Source: a virus
Length of the DNA: 36,677 nucleotides
Virus record (IMG/VR): IMGVR_UViG_3300025030_000279
Span: 1-36,677 of that record
Direction: 5' to 3' (one strand)
Positions 7,110-14,532 of this stretch are shown piece after piece. How positions within the stretch are numbered: the stretch's first letter is position 1; each line of letters begins with the position of its first letter. The position numbers were made by a program, and so were the translations under genes. The notes under the pieces are model-generated. The model made no database searches. It was given only the letters and a program-made list of their open reading frames with translations, and was not told the origin of the DNA.

Positions 7110-7724
7110 ATGGTAGTTACATACACAACGGCGAATGATGTCGGGAATAAATTGGGATTCCCCGCGTCGTATTTCACGACAATAAGCACGCCGACGCTTG
7201 CGCAAGTTGAGACGTTCATCAATCGCGCCGAGGATACGATCGATATCACTACCGGTCACGCTTGGCGGTCTGTGACTGTCGCCAATGAGTACGTGCGACC
7301 GAGTTCTATTTATCGCATGGGTACTGGCATACGCTTGAAACTACAGCATCGGTCAGTGTCAGCGATTACAAAGCTCGAGATATGGGACGGTTCGAATTGG
7401 ATCGATTACGTCACCACGAAGACCGAGGGTCGGAATGACGACTATTGGTATGATGCAAGTAACGGCCTTGTCTTTCTCGTCTCCACGATGCGCATCTATC
7501 CTCACGGCGTGCGCGTATCGTACACATACGGCGAGTCTGCTGTTCCAGGAGACATCAACGACTGCGCCGCCATGATGGTTGCACTCTCCATTCTCAACGC
7601 GCCTGAGTTTAACGCCGTCCTCTTTACGCAAGCCGGAGAGACTACTCCGATGCGCGACGGCAACAAGAAAATATGGCGTGATATGATAGATACGACGCTC
7701 TACAATCGCGCCGAGTTCCAGTAA
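7110..7724 (+). CDS. Head-tail connector/adaptor protein (gp6/gp15-like)
   Basis: A 204-residue protein. The N-terminal helical part (TANDVGNKLGF; LAQVETFINRAEDTIDITTG) matches the helical bundle of phage head-completion adaptors such as HK97 gp6 and SPP1 gp15. The middle is beta-rich (LEIWDGSNW..Y), and the C-terminus is helical (INDCAAMMVALSIL). In known viruses such proteins bind beneath the portal. It is first in its operon, read from a probable leaderless transcript. Of two ATGs (7106, 7110), only 7110 opens the long frame. Confidence 0.7.
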   Translation: MVVTYTTANDVGNKLGFPASYFTTISTPTLAQVETFINRAEDTIDITTGHAWRSVTVANEYVRPSSIYRMGTGIRLKLQHRSVSAITKLEIWDGSNWIDYVTTKTEGRNDDYWYDASNGLVFLVSTMRIYPHGVRVSYTYGESAVPGDINDCAAMMVALSILNAPEFNAVLFTQAGETTPMRDGNKKIWRDMIDTTLYNRAEFQ

Positions 7725-7737
7725 TTACATTTATAAA
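7725..7737 (+). promoter_or_regulatory. Promoter upstream of tail-completion gene
   Basis: TTACATTTATAAAA follows the connector stop codon almost directly; TTTATAAA is 7730-7737. It would start RNA near 7760, giving a leader of about 60 nt before ATG 7819. This is the only member of the motif set with a long leader. The leader contains AGGAGAG at 7793-7799, too far from ATG 7819 to be a standard ribosome-binding site. Confidence 0.6.
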
Positions 7738-7818
7738 ACAAAAAGATTAGTAGAGACCAACAGAACGGCCCACTCCCTGTATGTATGTCACAAAGGAGAG
7801 AACGCCTAGTGAACCGTT

Positions 7819-8289
7819 ATGGCAGACGTCAACCCATTAAGCACTATTGTCAGTCTCCTCACCACGAATTACCTCGTGGCGAACACGGATTCTATCACCC
7901 CCACAATCGCTATCATCTATGAAAAGCCGACGGATAAAGACCCTCGACCGAATGAGGATCTGATATTCGTCTATTCTGATATCACGAATCGAAAGCCTGT
8001 CGGGATAGGAACTCCGGCAATTGCCGAGGTCACCGAGTCGGTAAAAATCGATATTCGCAGTAGGCCATCGAATGCCGTACAGACGAGCAAAATCGACGAC
8101 GATCATGCCCGTAAGGTGCTCACAGAGGTTAACCGAATCCTCTACACAAACATTCTCGCTCCTGGGTCAGACTTCGATGTCATCGACCCGAACATGGAAC
8201 TAACAGATTTATCGAATGGAATGCGCGGCGTGTTCCGTTATGTCATCAAGATACGATTAGTTGATTTTTGCCGAGATATGACCACATAA
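7819..8289 (+). CDS. Putative tail completion/terminator protein
   Basis: A 156-residue protein between the connector and the tail tube gene, the usual place of the tail-terminator or minor tail protein. It begins with a helix (NPLSTIVSLLTTNYL) followed by mixed beta strands (DLIFVYSDITNRKP; VKIDIRSRPS) and ends in strands around YVIKIRLVDFC, a layout typical of gpU/gp17-like tail terminators. The assignment is mainly positional. ATG 7819 has no good ribosome-binding site; an out-of-frame ATG at 7785 gives only 45 codons. Confidence 0.62.
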   Translation: MADVNPLSTIVSLLTTNYLVANTDSITPTIAIIYEKPTDKDPRPNEDLIFVYSDITNRKPVGIGTPAIAEVTESVKIDIRSRPSNAVQTSKIDDDHARKVLTEVNRILYTNILAPGSDFDVIDPNMELTDLSNGMRGVFRYVIKIRLVDFCRDMTT

Positions 8290-8301
8290 AGAGGTACACC
8301 C

Positions 8302-9207
8302 ATGGTATGCATAAGCAATGTTGGCAACAAATACATCGCGGCCTACGAGACTGTGTATGGTACAAGTCCGAGCCCGTTCACTTCCGTTGACTTAGGACAC
8401 ATTCAGAAGGTCAGCATCAGTGAGGAAGATAACGTCGATAAGGGCTCGAGCCTGAATTCTGGTCACCTCGCGGCAACGTTTGAAGATGGCCTCTACTGGT
8501 GCAATGTGACCATTGAAACACAGGTGAGCAAAGCATCACTTCCAAATCTTCTGAAAGCGTCCCTCGGGGCGCGCGTTGATGCGACAGATTACACCATCAC
8601 CAGTGACCCCGCGCTCGTATCGATGAGCATGAAATTCTTCTATCAGGGCACGAAAATAGGACTCCTCAATGGCCTGGTCGTTAAGGATTTCGAGCTCAGT
8701 GTCGCGAAGGGCGAGATGGTAAGCATGACGCTTAACTGTGTTGCTAAGAAGCTCAGCAAGGCGACAGAGACGATTGCACCCTCGACAAACACCGATACGA
8801 AATTCAGTTTCATGGACGTTTCGGCGACCATTGGTGGTGTCGTTACGGTCCTTAACACCATCTCCATTAACGGAAATTGGAACGTCATAGACGACGAGGG
8901 ACGCGGCATCGAGGCCGTAAGCGCCGGTGATAGGCGGCTCTTACAGACAGTCTTGCGCCACCGCCTTGATGTGAGCGGATCGTACGAGGCTGAGGTCAAT
9001 GATACGCAGGAATTCGGATACACCGAGGAGCGCACGAACGCCGCCCTTGTCGTGACCATCTCGCGTAGTACAGATAACGCCCACGTCTTCACTATGACGA
9101 ATACCCGAAGCAACAAGCGGGGCATCGACATGAGCACAGACAATACGAAGAAGATGATCACCTATGACTACGAGGCGTTGGACCTCGGGGTCACAGGAGA
9201 CTTGTAG
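8302..9207 (+). CDS. Major tail tube protein
   Basis: A 301-residue protein with the tail-tube pattern: YIAAYETVYGTSPSPFTSVD and LGHIQKVSISEEDN at the N-terminus, an immunoglobulin-like beta sandwich in the middle (DFELSVAKGEMVSMTLNCVA), and a C-terminal strand series. Position after tail completion and before the tail chaperones is exactly as expected. AGAGGT precedes ATG 8302. Multiple copies should form the tube that conducts DNA. The length is within the range seen for archaeal and bacterial siphovirus tube proteins that carry an extra domain. Confidence 0.78.
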   Translation: MVCISNVGNKYIAAYETVYGTSPSPFTSVDLGHIQKVSISEEDNVDKGSSLNSGHLAATFEDGLYWCNVTIETQVSKASLPNLLKASLGARVDATDYTITSDPALVSMSMKFFYQGTKIGLLNGLVVKDFELSVAKGEMVSMTLNCVAKKLSKATETIAPSTNTDTKFSFMDVSATIGGVVTVLNTISINGNWNVIDDEGRGIEAVSAGDRRLLQTVLRHRLDVSGSYEAEVNDTQEFGYTEERTNAALVVTISRSTDNAHVFTMTNTRSNKRGIDMSTDNTKKMITYDYEALDLGVTGDL

Positions 9208-9221
9208 AGTGAGGGATACAC

Positions 9222-9533
9222 ATGACGGCGGAAACAGTACAATACATCGATGGGACAACGGTAACGGTGGAGGTCAACAGACTCGGCTTTCGACGGTCAA
9301 CACAGATTGCGCGAAAACACATTCCGATTAACAGCCTGACGGTATCGAAGGCTGACAATAGCATGACCATCACCGGGAATATAGACCTCGCCGGAATCTC
9401 AGAGAGTTGCCTCGCAACAATTCCTGGGCTCGATCTGGATAAGCTCGATGGGAAAGATGCGGCGAGACTGTACAAGACATATTTCGAGGCTGACGTTATG
9501 GGAAGCCTCGGGCAATCAGCAAACCCAAACTAG
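9222..9533 (+). CDS. Tail assembly chaperone, G-type
   Basis: A 103-residue protein between tail tube and tape measure, the position of lambda gpG homologues. It has a beta-rich N-terminus (TVTVEVNRLGFRRS) and a helical C-terminal part with SLGQSANPN before the stop TAG 9531-9533. GAGGGATACAC precedes ATG 9222. Just before the stop is the slippery heptamer A AAC CCA (9521-9527). A fraction of ribosomes is expected to shift to the -1 frame and continue into the T-type part. The chaperone would coat the tape measure during tail assembly and is normally absent from virions. Confidence 0.75.
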   Translation: MTAETVQYIDGTTVTVEVNRLGFRRSTQIARKHIPINSLTVSKADNSMTITGNIDLAGISESCLATIPGLDLDKLDGKDAARLYKTYFEADVMGSLGQSANPN

Positions 9534-9564
9534 AAGCGGAGCTCCGGCGCGTGCTGGATGCTCC
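9521..9564 (+). promoter_or_regulatory. Programmed -1 ribosomal frameshift signal
   Basis: The heptamer A-AAC-CCA at 9521-9527 fits X-XXY-YYZ exactly in the zero frame; both codons can re-pair as AAA CCC in -1. Starting 11 nt after it, 9538-9564 can fold into an 11-bp stem: GGAGC pairs with GCTCC, one bulged T, then TCCGGC pairs with GCTGGA (one G-U) around the tetraloop GCGT. Slippery site, spacer and stem-loop together are the classic signal for G-GT tail chaperones. Confidence 0.72.
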
Positions 9565-9763
9565 TAAAGCAATAGAACATGTAAGTCCATTGGCATCGGA
9601 AGTGATAAAATATTCGAACCTCCTCCTCATCGGGTTTAAAGTCGACCTAGACGACTTGCCCGTGAATGTGGTGCACGGAATCGAGTATTTCAGCATGCGA
9701 CGTAGAGCAAAGGAAGAAGAAGAGCGTTTCAAAGCGCTTGCAAGGATGCTAGGAGCAAAGTGA
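9527..9763 (+). CDS. Tail assembly chaperone, T-type extension in -1 frame
   Basis: The -1 frame is open from 9494 and, after slippage at 9521-9527, reads KLEAELRRVLDAPKAIEHV onward to TGA 9761-9763. The result is a GT fusion of about 180 residues. The 78-residue extension is helical and ends in a charged segment (RRRAKEEEERFKALARML). A separate start at GTG 9551 is possible, but it sits within the predicted stem-loop, and only GGAG at 9538-9541, itself in the stem, could serve it. In lambda the T domain recruits tail tube subunits to the tape measure-chaperone complex. Confidence 0.68.
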   Translation, partial: KLEAELRRVLDAPKAIEHVSPLASEVIKYSNLLLIGFKVDLDDLPVNVVHGIEYFSMRRRAKEEEERFKALARMLGAK

Positions 9764-10917
9764 AGGTGATTAAAATCGCAGAGATGATTTGGAGAATAGG
9801 ATTTGATGCCAATGAGGCGAAGCGTGCAGGGAAAGAATTCAAATCGAGCGCTGGCGGAACAACGGGTGGCGGTAAGAAATCCGGCAGTGGTGCATTCGCC
9901 GGTGGCCTTATCGGTGGCCTCCTGGGCGGAATCCTTTCAAGCGTTCGACAACTTGTCGAGCCCATTCAGGCGATGTCCACTCTGCTCGTCGCCGCGCTCT
10001 TCCCGATCTTCAAACCCTTCCTCATTCTCTTCTTGAAAGTTGGTTTGATGCTGTTTAAATTTTTCAGTACGATTGCCAACGGATACGAGAAATTGGCTGG
10101 CGATGATAGTTCCACAGCCAAAGATATTACAACGGGAGCGGGTGCAGTAACTGGTGGTGTGATAGGTGCAGCCCTTGGTGGCCCATGGGGTGCGGGAATC
10201 GGTGCCGCTATCGGTGCCGCCATTGGTGGAATAATTCCCAGTGCTTTCAAAGGCATAGGGAATATTCTGACGATTGCTGCAGCATGGCTCGATGAGCTCT
10301 TGGGCGTGTTTGGAATCGACATGGACGCGGTACGCAGGGCTGTTGTCACTTTCATCTATGAGACCATTCCGGAACTATGGGACAAAGCCGTTGAGGCGAT
10401 GAGTGGGGTCTGGGAATATTTGGCGGGTCTCGGCCAGTGGATGTGGGATAAAGCCGTCGCAGTTCTTACAGTAGTCTGGGAATATTTGGCGGGTCTCGGC
10501 CAGTGGATGTGGGACGGACTTGTCGCCATGTTCACACTCGCGTGGGAAGCGGTGAGTGGTATCGGTCAATGGATATTTGATACACTCTCGTCTATTATGA
10601 AATCAGGATTTAGCGTGCTTAGCGGTATAGGGAATCTTGTATGGAAGTATGTCAAATCCTTATTAAAAATAGGAAAGGATGATAAGAAGAGCGGATCGGA
10701 TTCATCAATCAACGACGCCATCATCACGCCGAACGGTGACATTATCCGTACAAGCCCGTCAGATTACCTTATAGCGACGAAGAATCCACAGTCGCTCGGT
10801 GGACAGTCGAGGGCGTCATCCATCAATGTGAGCATCAATGGTGGTCTCATTACCGAAGATGTTGCGCGGAAGATAGGGCAAATCATCCTGAAAGAAGTAA
10901 AGCGGAGTGGTGCATAA
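9760..10917 (+). CDS. Tail tape measure protein
   Basis: A 385-residue protein starting at GTG 9760, overlapping the previous stop, with AGGAG 5 bases upstream. It has the tape-measure traits: glycine-rich hydrophobic stretches (GGLIGGLLGGIL; a hydrophobic block LLVAALFPIFKPFLILFL; AALGGPWGAGIGAAIGAAIG) and long helices. Residues 217-304 hold four 22-residue repeats with Trp and Gly at fixed places (VWEYLAGLGQWMWD). If the usual relation of about 1.5 angstrom per residue holds, the tail would be short, roughly 55-60 nm. It is followed, in overlap, by tail tip genes. ATG 9784 is a possible alternative start. Confidence 0.82.
   Translation: MKVIKIAEMIWRIGFDANEAKRAGKEFKSSAGGTTGGGKKSGSGAFAGGLIGGLLGGILSSVRQLVEPIQAMSTLLVAALFPIFKPFLILFLKVGLMLFKFFSTIANGYEKLAGDDSSTAKDITTGAGAVTGGVIGAALGGPWGAGIGAAIGAAIGGIIPSAFKGIGNILTIAAAWLDELLGVFGIDMDAVRRAVVTFIYETIPELWDKAVEAMSGVWEYLAGLGQWMWDKAVAVLTVVWEYLAGLGQWMWDGLVAMFTLAWEAVSGIGQWIFDTLSSIMKSGFSVLSGIGNLVWKYVKSLLKIGKDDKKSGSDSSINDAIITPNGDIIRTSPSDYLIATKNPQSLGGQSRASSINVSINGGLITEDVARKIGQIILKEVKRSGA
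10408..10514 (+). repeat. Tandem 66-bp repeat inside tape measure gene
   Basis: A 41-bp block (10408-10448) recurs exactly at 10474-10514, a period of 66 bp or 22 codons. Two further diverged copies follow in the protein (residues 261-282 and 283-304). The nearly perfect nucleotide identity of the first two copies suggests a recent duplication that lengthened the tape measure by one unit. Confidence 0.85.
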
Positions 10918-11363
10918 TGGTCTTTAGCGTCGAACTCATAAACAAAAATGGTAAGAAGTTTATCATGCAGGAAGCGGAATGCAAGAATGCCGACTACGTG
11001 ATGACCTCGAAGCTTTTCAAACAATCACTTCCTGACGGCACCGCAGAAGACGCTATCGTCATTAATCTTGGGCAGGAGAAGTCATGGACGTTCCCGATGC
11101 AACTACGCGCTACAACGGTGGATGCGGCAGAATCTACTCACTCATCATCTGTGCTCACGATACAACAGAAGGTTGACTACCTCGAGGGTACTTTCTTCAC
11201 AACCGGCCTTGAGGACTTGTACACGATAAACGTCTACACGTCATGCGCCAATATTCTTGGAAAGAAGGGGATACTCGATGGGTTCTCATTCAATCCCACA
11301 TCAGAAAAACCGAATGTCTTACCCGGCCAAATAACTATGAGTATCGGCGGTGGAAAGCAATGA
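10917..11363 (+). CDS. Putative distal tail protein
   Basis: A 148-residue beta-rich protein directly after the tape measure, the usual place of the distal tail (Dit) or tail-tip protein. It begins MVFSVELINKNGKKFIMQEA and ends with FSFNPTSEKPNVLPGQITMS, a strand-rich end. The start overlaps the tape measure stop (TAATG), and its own stop overlaps the next start (ATGA), showing tight translational coupling. It probably forms a ring joining tube and hub. The call is mostly positional. Confidence 0.62.
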   Translation: MVFSVELINKNGKKFIMQEAECKNADYVMTSKLFKQSLPDGTAEDAIVINLGQEKSWTFPMQLRATTVDAAESTHSSSVLTIQQKVDYLEGTFFTTGLEDLYTINVYTSCANILGKKGILDGFSFNPTSEKPNVLPGQITMSIGGGKQ

Positions 11364-12757
11364 CAGCACTACAGTATCGTCTTGGTGGAACTCAGGCAGT
11401 TGGGCAGACGTTAAGCTTTTCCGCGAAGATAACGAAGAAAGATGTCAGAAAGCCGAGCATCTTATCATTCGGCATACGTCAATCTACTACGCCACAACTT
11501 AACGACGAGGTGCACTACTACGACCTTGATAACACACAGGTGTTCGGTGGATATATTCAAAAAGTCGTCGATAGCAACGGCATCCAGGCGATTGAAGTCG
11601 GAGATTACAGTATCAAACTAGGACAGACAAAATTCAGCGTGATATACACGAACATGAGCCCCGAGGCAATCATAGAAGATATCATCACAAACTACACCGA
11701 ACTCACATATGTGAGTACGGTAAGTACTGGCATAACGATAGAGAAAATAGTGTTTAAGGACGAATGGATACTCGACGCCCTTGTCAAACTACTTGAGATT
11801 TTTAGTGGTGCATACTCCGTGGACCTATCGAAGAATTTCAACATGTGGTTGGAATTCGCGAACACCTGCACGAAGAGCCTTAATTATGGCTTCGACATGC
11901 TGTCAGAGGAAGGATGGACGCGAGATATCTCAGTCAAGGCTGAGAAGGTTATCGTGCTCGGGGCGATTGTAGATCAACGCACTACTGAAACATTGGCTGG
12001 AACAAACACTGTTTTCTACACGTCGTATAAGCCCGAGAACATTCAAATAACAGGACTACAGCGAACAACTCCGGACATCGCGGGCGATTATGCCGTCGAA
12101 GAAGAAAATAAAAAAATCACATTCGTCTCATCGAAGACCGACCCGGTCGTAAGCTATACGTACAAATCACAGGTGCGTGTTGAGGTTGGAACGGGTAAGA
12201 CGGTTCTTCTCGAAAAGAAATACATTGAGAGTAAGGCACAGGCGCGACAACTTGCGCAGCGATATAGGGACCGTTTCTTCGACGGCGCGCAAAACTCGCA
12301 ATGGAAAAAGGTTGATTCTAACATATCACTCTACAACGTCGGCGACAGCATCTATGTCGAGGATGCGCAAAACGGTGCAACGGGATACTACGTCATAAAA
12401 CAGGTGACACTCGAATTGCCGAATCGATTAACACTCGATGTCGGAGAAACCGAAGAGGACCTCTATGATTGGCAGAAGGAGACCATTGAACGCCTTAAAC
12501 AACTCGAGAAAAAGAGCACTGATGGCGATTATGTCACGAGTTATGATTACCTCCGAACAGACATCAACGTCGACGTGAAAATAGAATTCACCAAGTTGCT
12601 CGAAGTCTACGATACCGGCAAGGTTCTTTTTGCCAGTGATACGACACTTGCAAGCGATGGTGATCTACTTTCAGACACCGGCATCGATGACGATTATGCG
12701 CTTGCATACGACGATGCTGGTCTGCCATCCACTGAATACTTCGATTACTTAGCATGA
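11360..12757 (+). CDS. Tail hub/baseplate protein (gp27/gpD-like)
   Basis: A 465-residue protein with features of tail hub proteins: an N-terminal beta-barrel (LSFSAKITKKDVRKPSILSF), a segment EVHYYDLDNTQVFGGYIQKV, a domain with NMSPEAIIEDIITNYTEL followed by WILDALVKLLEIFSGAYSVD, and a C-terminal part with YKSQVRVEV and AQARQLAQRYRDRF. This order matches the gpD/gp44-type hub of siphoviruses and myoviruses. I took ATG 11360, which overlaps the previous stop; an upstream extension to 11243 would overlap the preceding gene. It should cap the tail and hold the fibres. Confidence 0.75.
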   Translation: MTALQYRLGGTQAVGQTLSFSAKITKKDVRKPSILSFGIRQSTTPQLNDEVHYYDLDNTQVFGGYIQKVVDSNGIQAIEVGDYSIKLGQTKFSVIYTNMSPEAIIEDIITNYTELTYVSTVSTGITIEKIVFKDEWILDALVKLLEIFSGAYSVDLSKNFNMWLEFANTCTKSLNYGFDMLSEEGWTRDISVKAEKVIVLGAIVDQRTTETLAGTNTVFYTSYKPENIQITGLQRTTPDIAGDYAVEEENKKITFVSSKTDPVVSYTYKSQVRVEVGTGKTVLLEKKYIESKAQARQLAQRYRDRFFDGAQNSQWKKVDSNISLYNVGDSIYVEDAQNGATGYYVIKQVTLELPNRLTLDVGETEEDLYDWQKETIERLKQLEKKSTDGDYVTSYDYLRTDINVDVKIEFTKLLEVYDTGKVLFASDTTLASDGDLLSDTGIDDDYALAYDDAGLPSTEYFDYLA

Positions 12758-12764
12758 GGTACAC

Positions 12765-13139
12765 ATGGGAGTCACACAAACAATCATTGACGCGATAAAG
12801 GTGGCATCACTCGCAGAGTTCGATACAGCGACACATATCGGCATAGGCGATGATGCCACAGCCGAAAATCCGGCACACACAGATTTGCTCGGTCCTATCT
12901 TACGTAATGCGTTCGATGAGGCTGCGGTCAAAGTAGAAGCTCTCGGAACATATGATTTTTCAGTGGCCGTGGGGCTCACAGAGGGTAATGGAAACACCAT
13001 CGAGGAATGTGGTTTATTCAGCGCATCGAGTGGTGGTACAATGTTTTTGCGGAAGCTTTTGACGACGCCAATCCCTAAGACAGCGACGAAAGAAGTGTCG
13101 ATAGGCATAAAGGTCACAACCACGGTTACAAATTCATAG
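12765..13139 (+). CDS. Small tail-tip/fibre-associated protein, 124 aa
   Basis: GAGGT lies shortly before ATG 12765. The N-terminus is helical (TQTIIDAIKVASLAEFDTA), followed by beta-rich sequence with IGIGDDATAENPAHTDLLG and IEECGLFSASSGGTMFLRKL. The latter resembles the collar or connector domain that precedes tail fibres in many phages, from memory. It lies between the hub and the glycine-rich fibre, so it may attach that fibre. No catalytic motif is seen. Confidence 0.6.
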   Translation: MGVTQTIIDAIKVASLAEFDTATHIGIGDDATAENPAHTDLLGPILRNAFDEAAVKVEALGTYDFSVAVGLTEGNGNTIEECGLFSASSGGTMFLRKLLTTPIPKTATKEVSIGIKVTTTVTNS

Positions 13140-13149
13140 AGGTACTACG

Positions 13150-14295
13150 ATGGCAATAAAGAACACACTACTAGGCGGCACCGACTGGTCAACACCCACA
13201 GCGCGCATTAAACCGACAGACCTCAATGATACGTTCGACGCTATCACAAATAAATTTATTCTTGGAAATGATATTCTCCTATGTGGAAGCGGTAAATCTG
13301 GGAGTCTCACAATCAGTGGAGACACTACACTCACAACTCCTGGAGAATATGATGATATAACAATTGAGCCGACGTACACATTAACGGTTGGAACATGGGC
13401 GCTCAAAGTCCATGGAACATTGAACGTTCTCGGAGAACTTAGTGCCCCAAACATTACTGGTGGGGCCGCTGGGGCCGGTGCCGGATTAGGAGGTGCTGGT
13501 GGAACAAACGGTGGCTTTCTCGTCGTCTTTGCAAATACAATTACGGGGGATGGCATTATAATTTCTAATGGCGGCACGGGCGCCACAGCACCAAACCCGG
13601 TAAATTCAAATACAGCTGGGGGTGCAGGCGGCAATGGTGTTGCTGGAACAATTATCAGCATCACCGCAAATACCGCATCAACTGGCGGCGGTGGTGGAAC
13701 TTCTTCTGTCTCGCCAAATGCTGGTGCTGGTGGAAACGGTTCGTCGGCATTTAATACACATTTGACAACCCTCGTGTATAGCCAATTACAACAGAGTCTC
13801 TTTACAAAATGTGATACAAAACCCGGAACATCGGGCGGCGGCGGTGGCGGCACGGGCCGTGGCAGTACTACTGACGAAACTGGTGGCGGTGGCGGTGGCG
13901 GTGGCGGCGGTTGTGGTGGTGCGGGTGGTAACGGCGGTAGAGGAGGCGACGATCTTGCACAAACTATTAACTCTGCAGGCGGTGGCGGTGGCGGTGGTGG
14001 TGGCGCTGGTGGCGTTGTTATCGTTTTATGTTTCACCGATACTAGCACAATTACATTGCAGGCAACGGGTGGAAATGGAGGAGACGGTGCGTCTCAATTA
14101 GGGTCTGCGGGTGTTGGCGGCGGTGGCGGCGGTGGCGGTGGCGGCATCATATATCTTGTCAGTCCTACTTCGCACACCCTTACAGTAACGGGCGGATCAG
14201 CGGGTGTTATGGGTACAACAGGAAGTCAGTCTGGAGCAACCGCTGCAACGGCAGGAGGATCTGGTTTGACATACTACATCGATACGGAGGCATAA
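13150..14295 (+). CDS. Glycine-rich tail fibre/adhesin
   Basis: A 381-residue protein. The first 85 residues form an attachment region (LLGGTDWSTPTARIKPTDLN; beta strands ending LKVHGTLNVLGELSAPNITG). The remainder is dominated by about ten glycine runs, several of 6-11 Gly, separated by short variable loops. This alternation resembles the polyglycine-II sandwich of T2/S16-type gp38 adhesins, where loops at the tip determine receptor specificity. The Gly codons are GGC/GGT tandem repeats, prone to length change. AGAGGT precedes ATG 13150. The fibre probably binds the host surface. Confidence 0.72.
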   Translation: MAIKNTLLGGTDWSTPTARIKPTDLNDTFDAITNKFILGNDILLCGSGKSGSLTISGDTTLTTPGEYDDITIEPTYTLTVGTWALKVHGTLNVLGELSAPNITGGAAGAGAGLGGAGGTNGGFLVVFANTITGDGIIISNGGTGATAPNPVNSNTAGGAGGNGVAGTIISITANTASTGGGGGTSSVSPNAGAGGNGSSAFNTHLTTLVYSQLQQSLFTKCDTKPGTSGGGGGGTGRGSTTDETGGGGGGGGGGCGGAGGNGGRGGDDLAQTINSAGGGGGGGGGAGGVVIVLCFTDTSTITLQATGGNGGDGASQLGSAGVGGGGGGGGGGIIYLVSPTSHTLTVTGGSAGVMGTTGSQSGATAATAGGSGLTYYIDTEA

Positions 14296-14296
14296 A

Positions 14297-14530
14297 ATGA
14301 CGAAACACGATATCGTCTGCGACAACTGTGGAAAGCTTCTCGGTGAAGTCGACATATCTGAAGGCAGCCCTCTTCCAAAGGGTTTTCTCTGTGGTAAAAC
14401 CGATCAGGTGGGAACGTGTGCATATACGTGGAATCAACGCAAAGATGTACAAGACAAGTACGTCACTGATATCGAACAACTCAAAGATATTATCCGAGAA
14501 GAAATTCTTAAATCGCAGAAAGAGGTATAA
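14297..14530 (+). CDS. Zinc-ribbon protein, 77 aa
   Basis: GGAGG (14286-14290) precedes ATG 14297. Four cysteines (C8-x2-C11 and C32-x8-C41) form a probable zinc ribbon, followed by a charged C-terminal helix (VTDIEQLKDIIREEILK). It sits between the fibre and the transglutaminase-like gene, three bases upstream of the latter's start. Possible roles are nucleic-acid binding or a structural part; neither can be told from sequence. Confidence 0.68.
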   Translation: MTKHDIVCDNCGKLLGEVDISEGSPLPKGFLCGKTDQVGTCAYTWNQRKDVQDKYVTDIEQLKDIIREEILKSQKEV

Positions 14531-14532
14531 TA

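Noticed and set aside
7785-7922. ATG frame of 45 codons ahead of the tail-completion gene
   Set aside because: No ribosome-binding site at proper spacing, His/Arg-rich translation without pattern, and it overlaps the start of a better frame.
13134-14048. Long minus-strand frame, proline-rich, opposite the glycine-rich fibre
   Set aside because: It is the reverse complement of GGC/GGT glycine runs, giving CC-rich proline codons with no stops. No ribosome-binding site, and the plus-strand gene is well supported.
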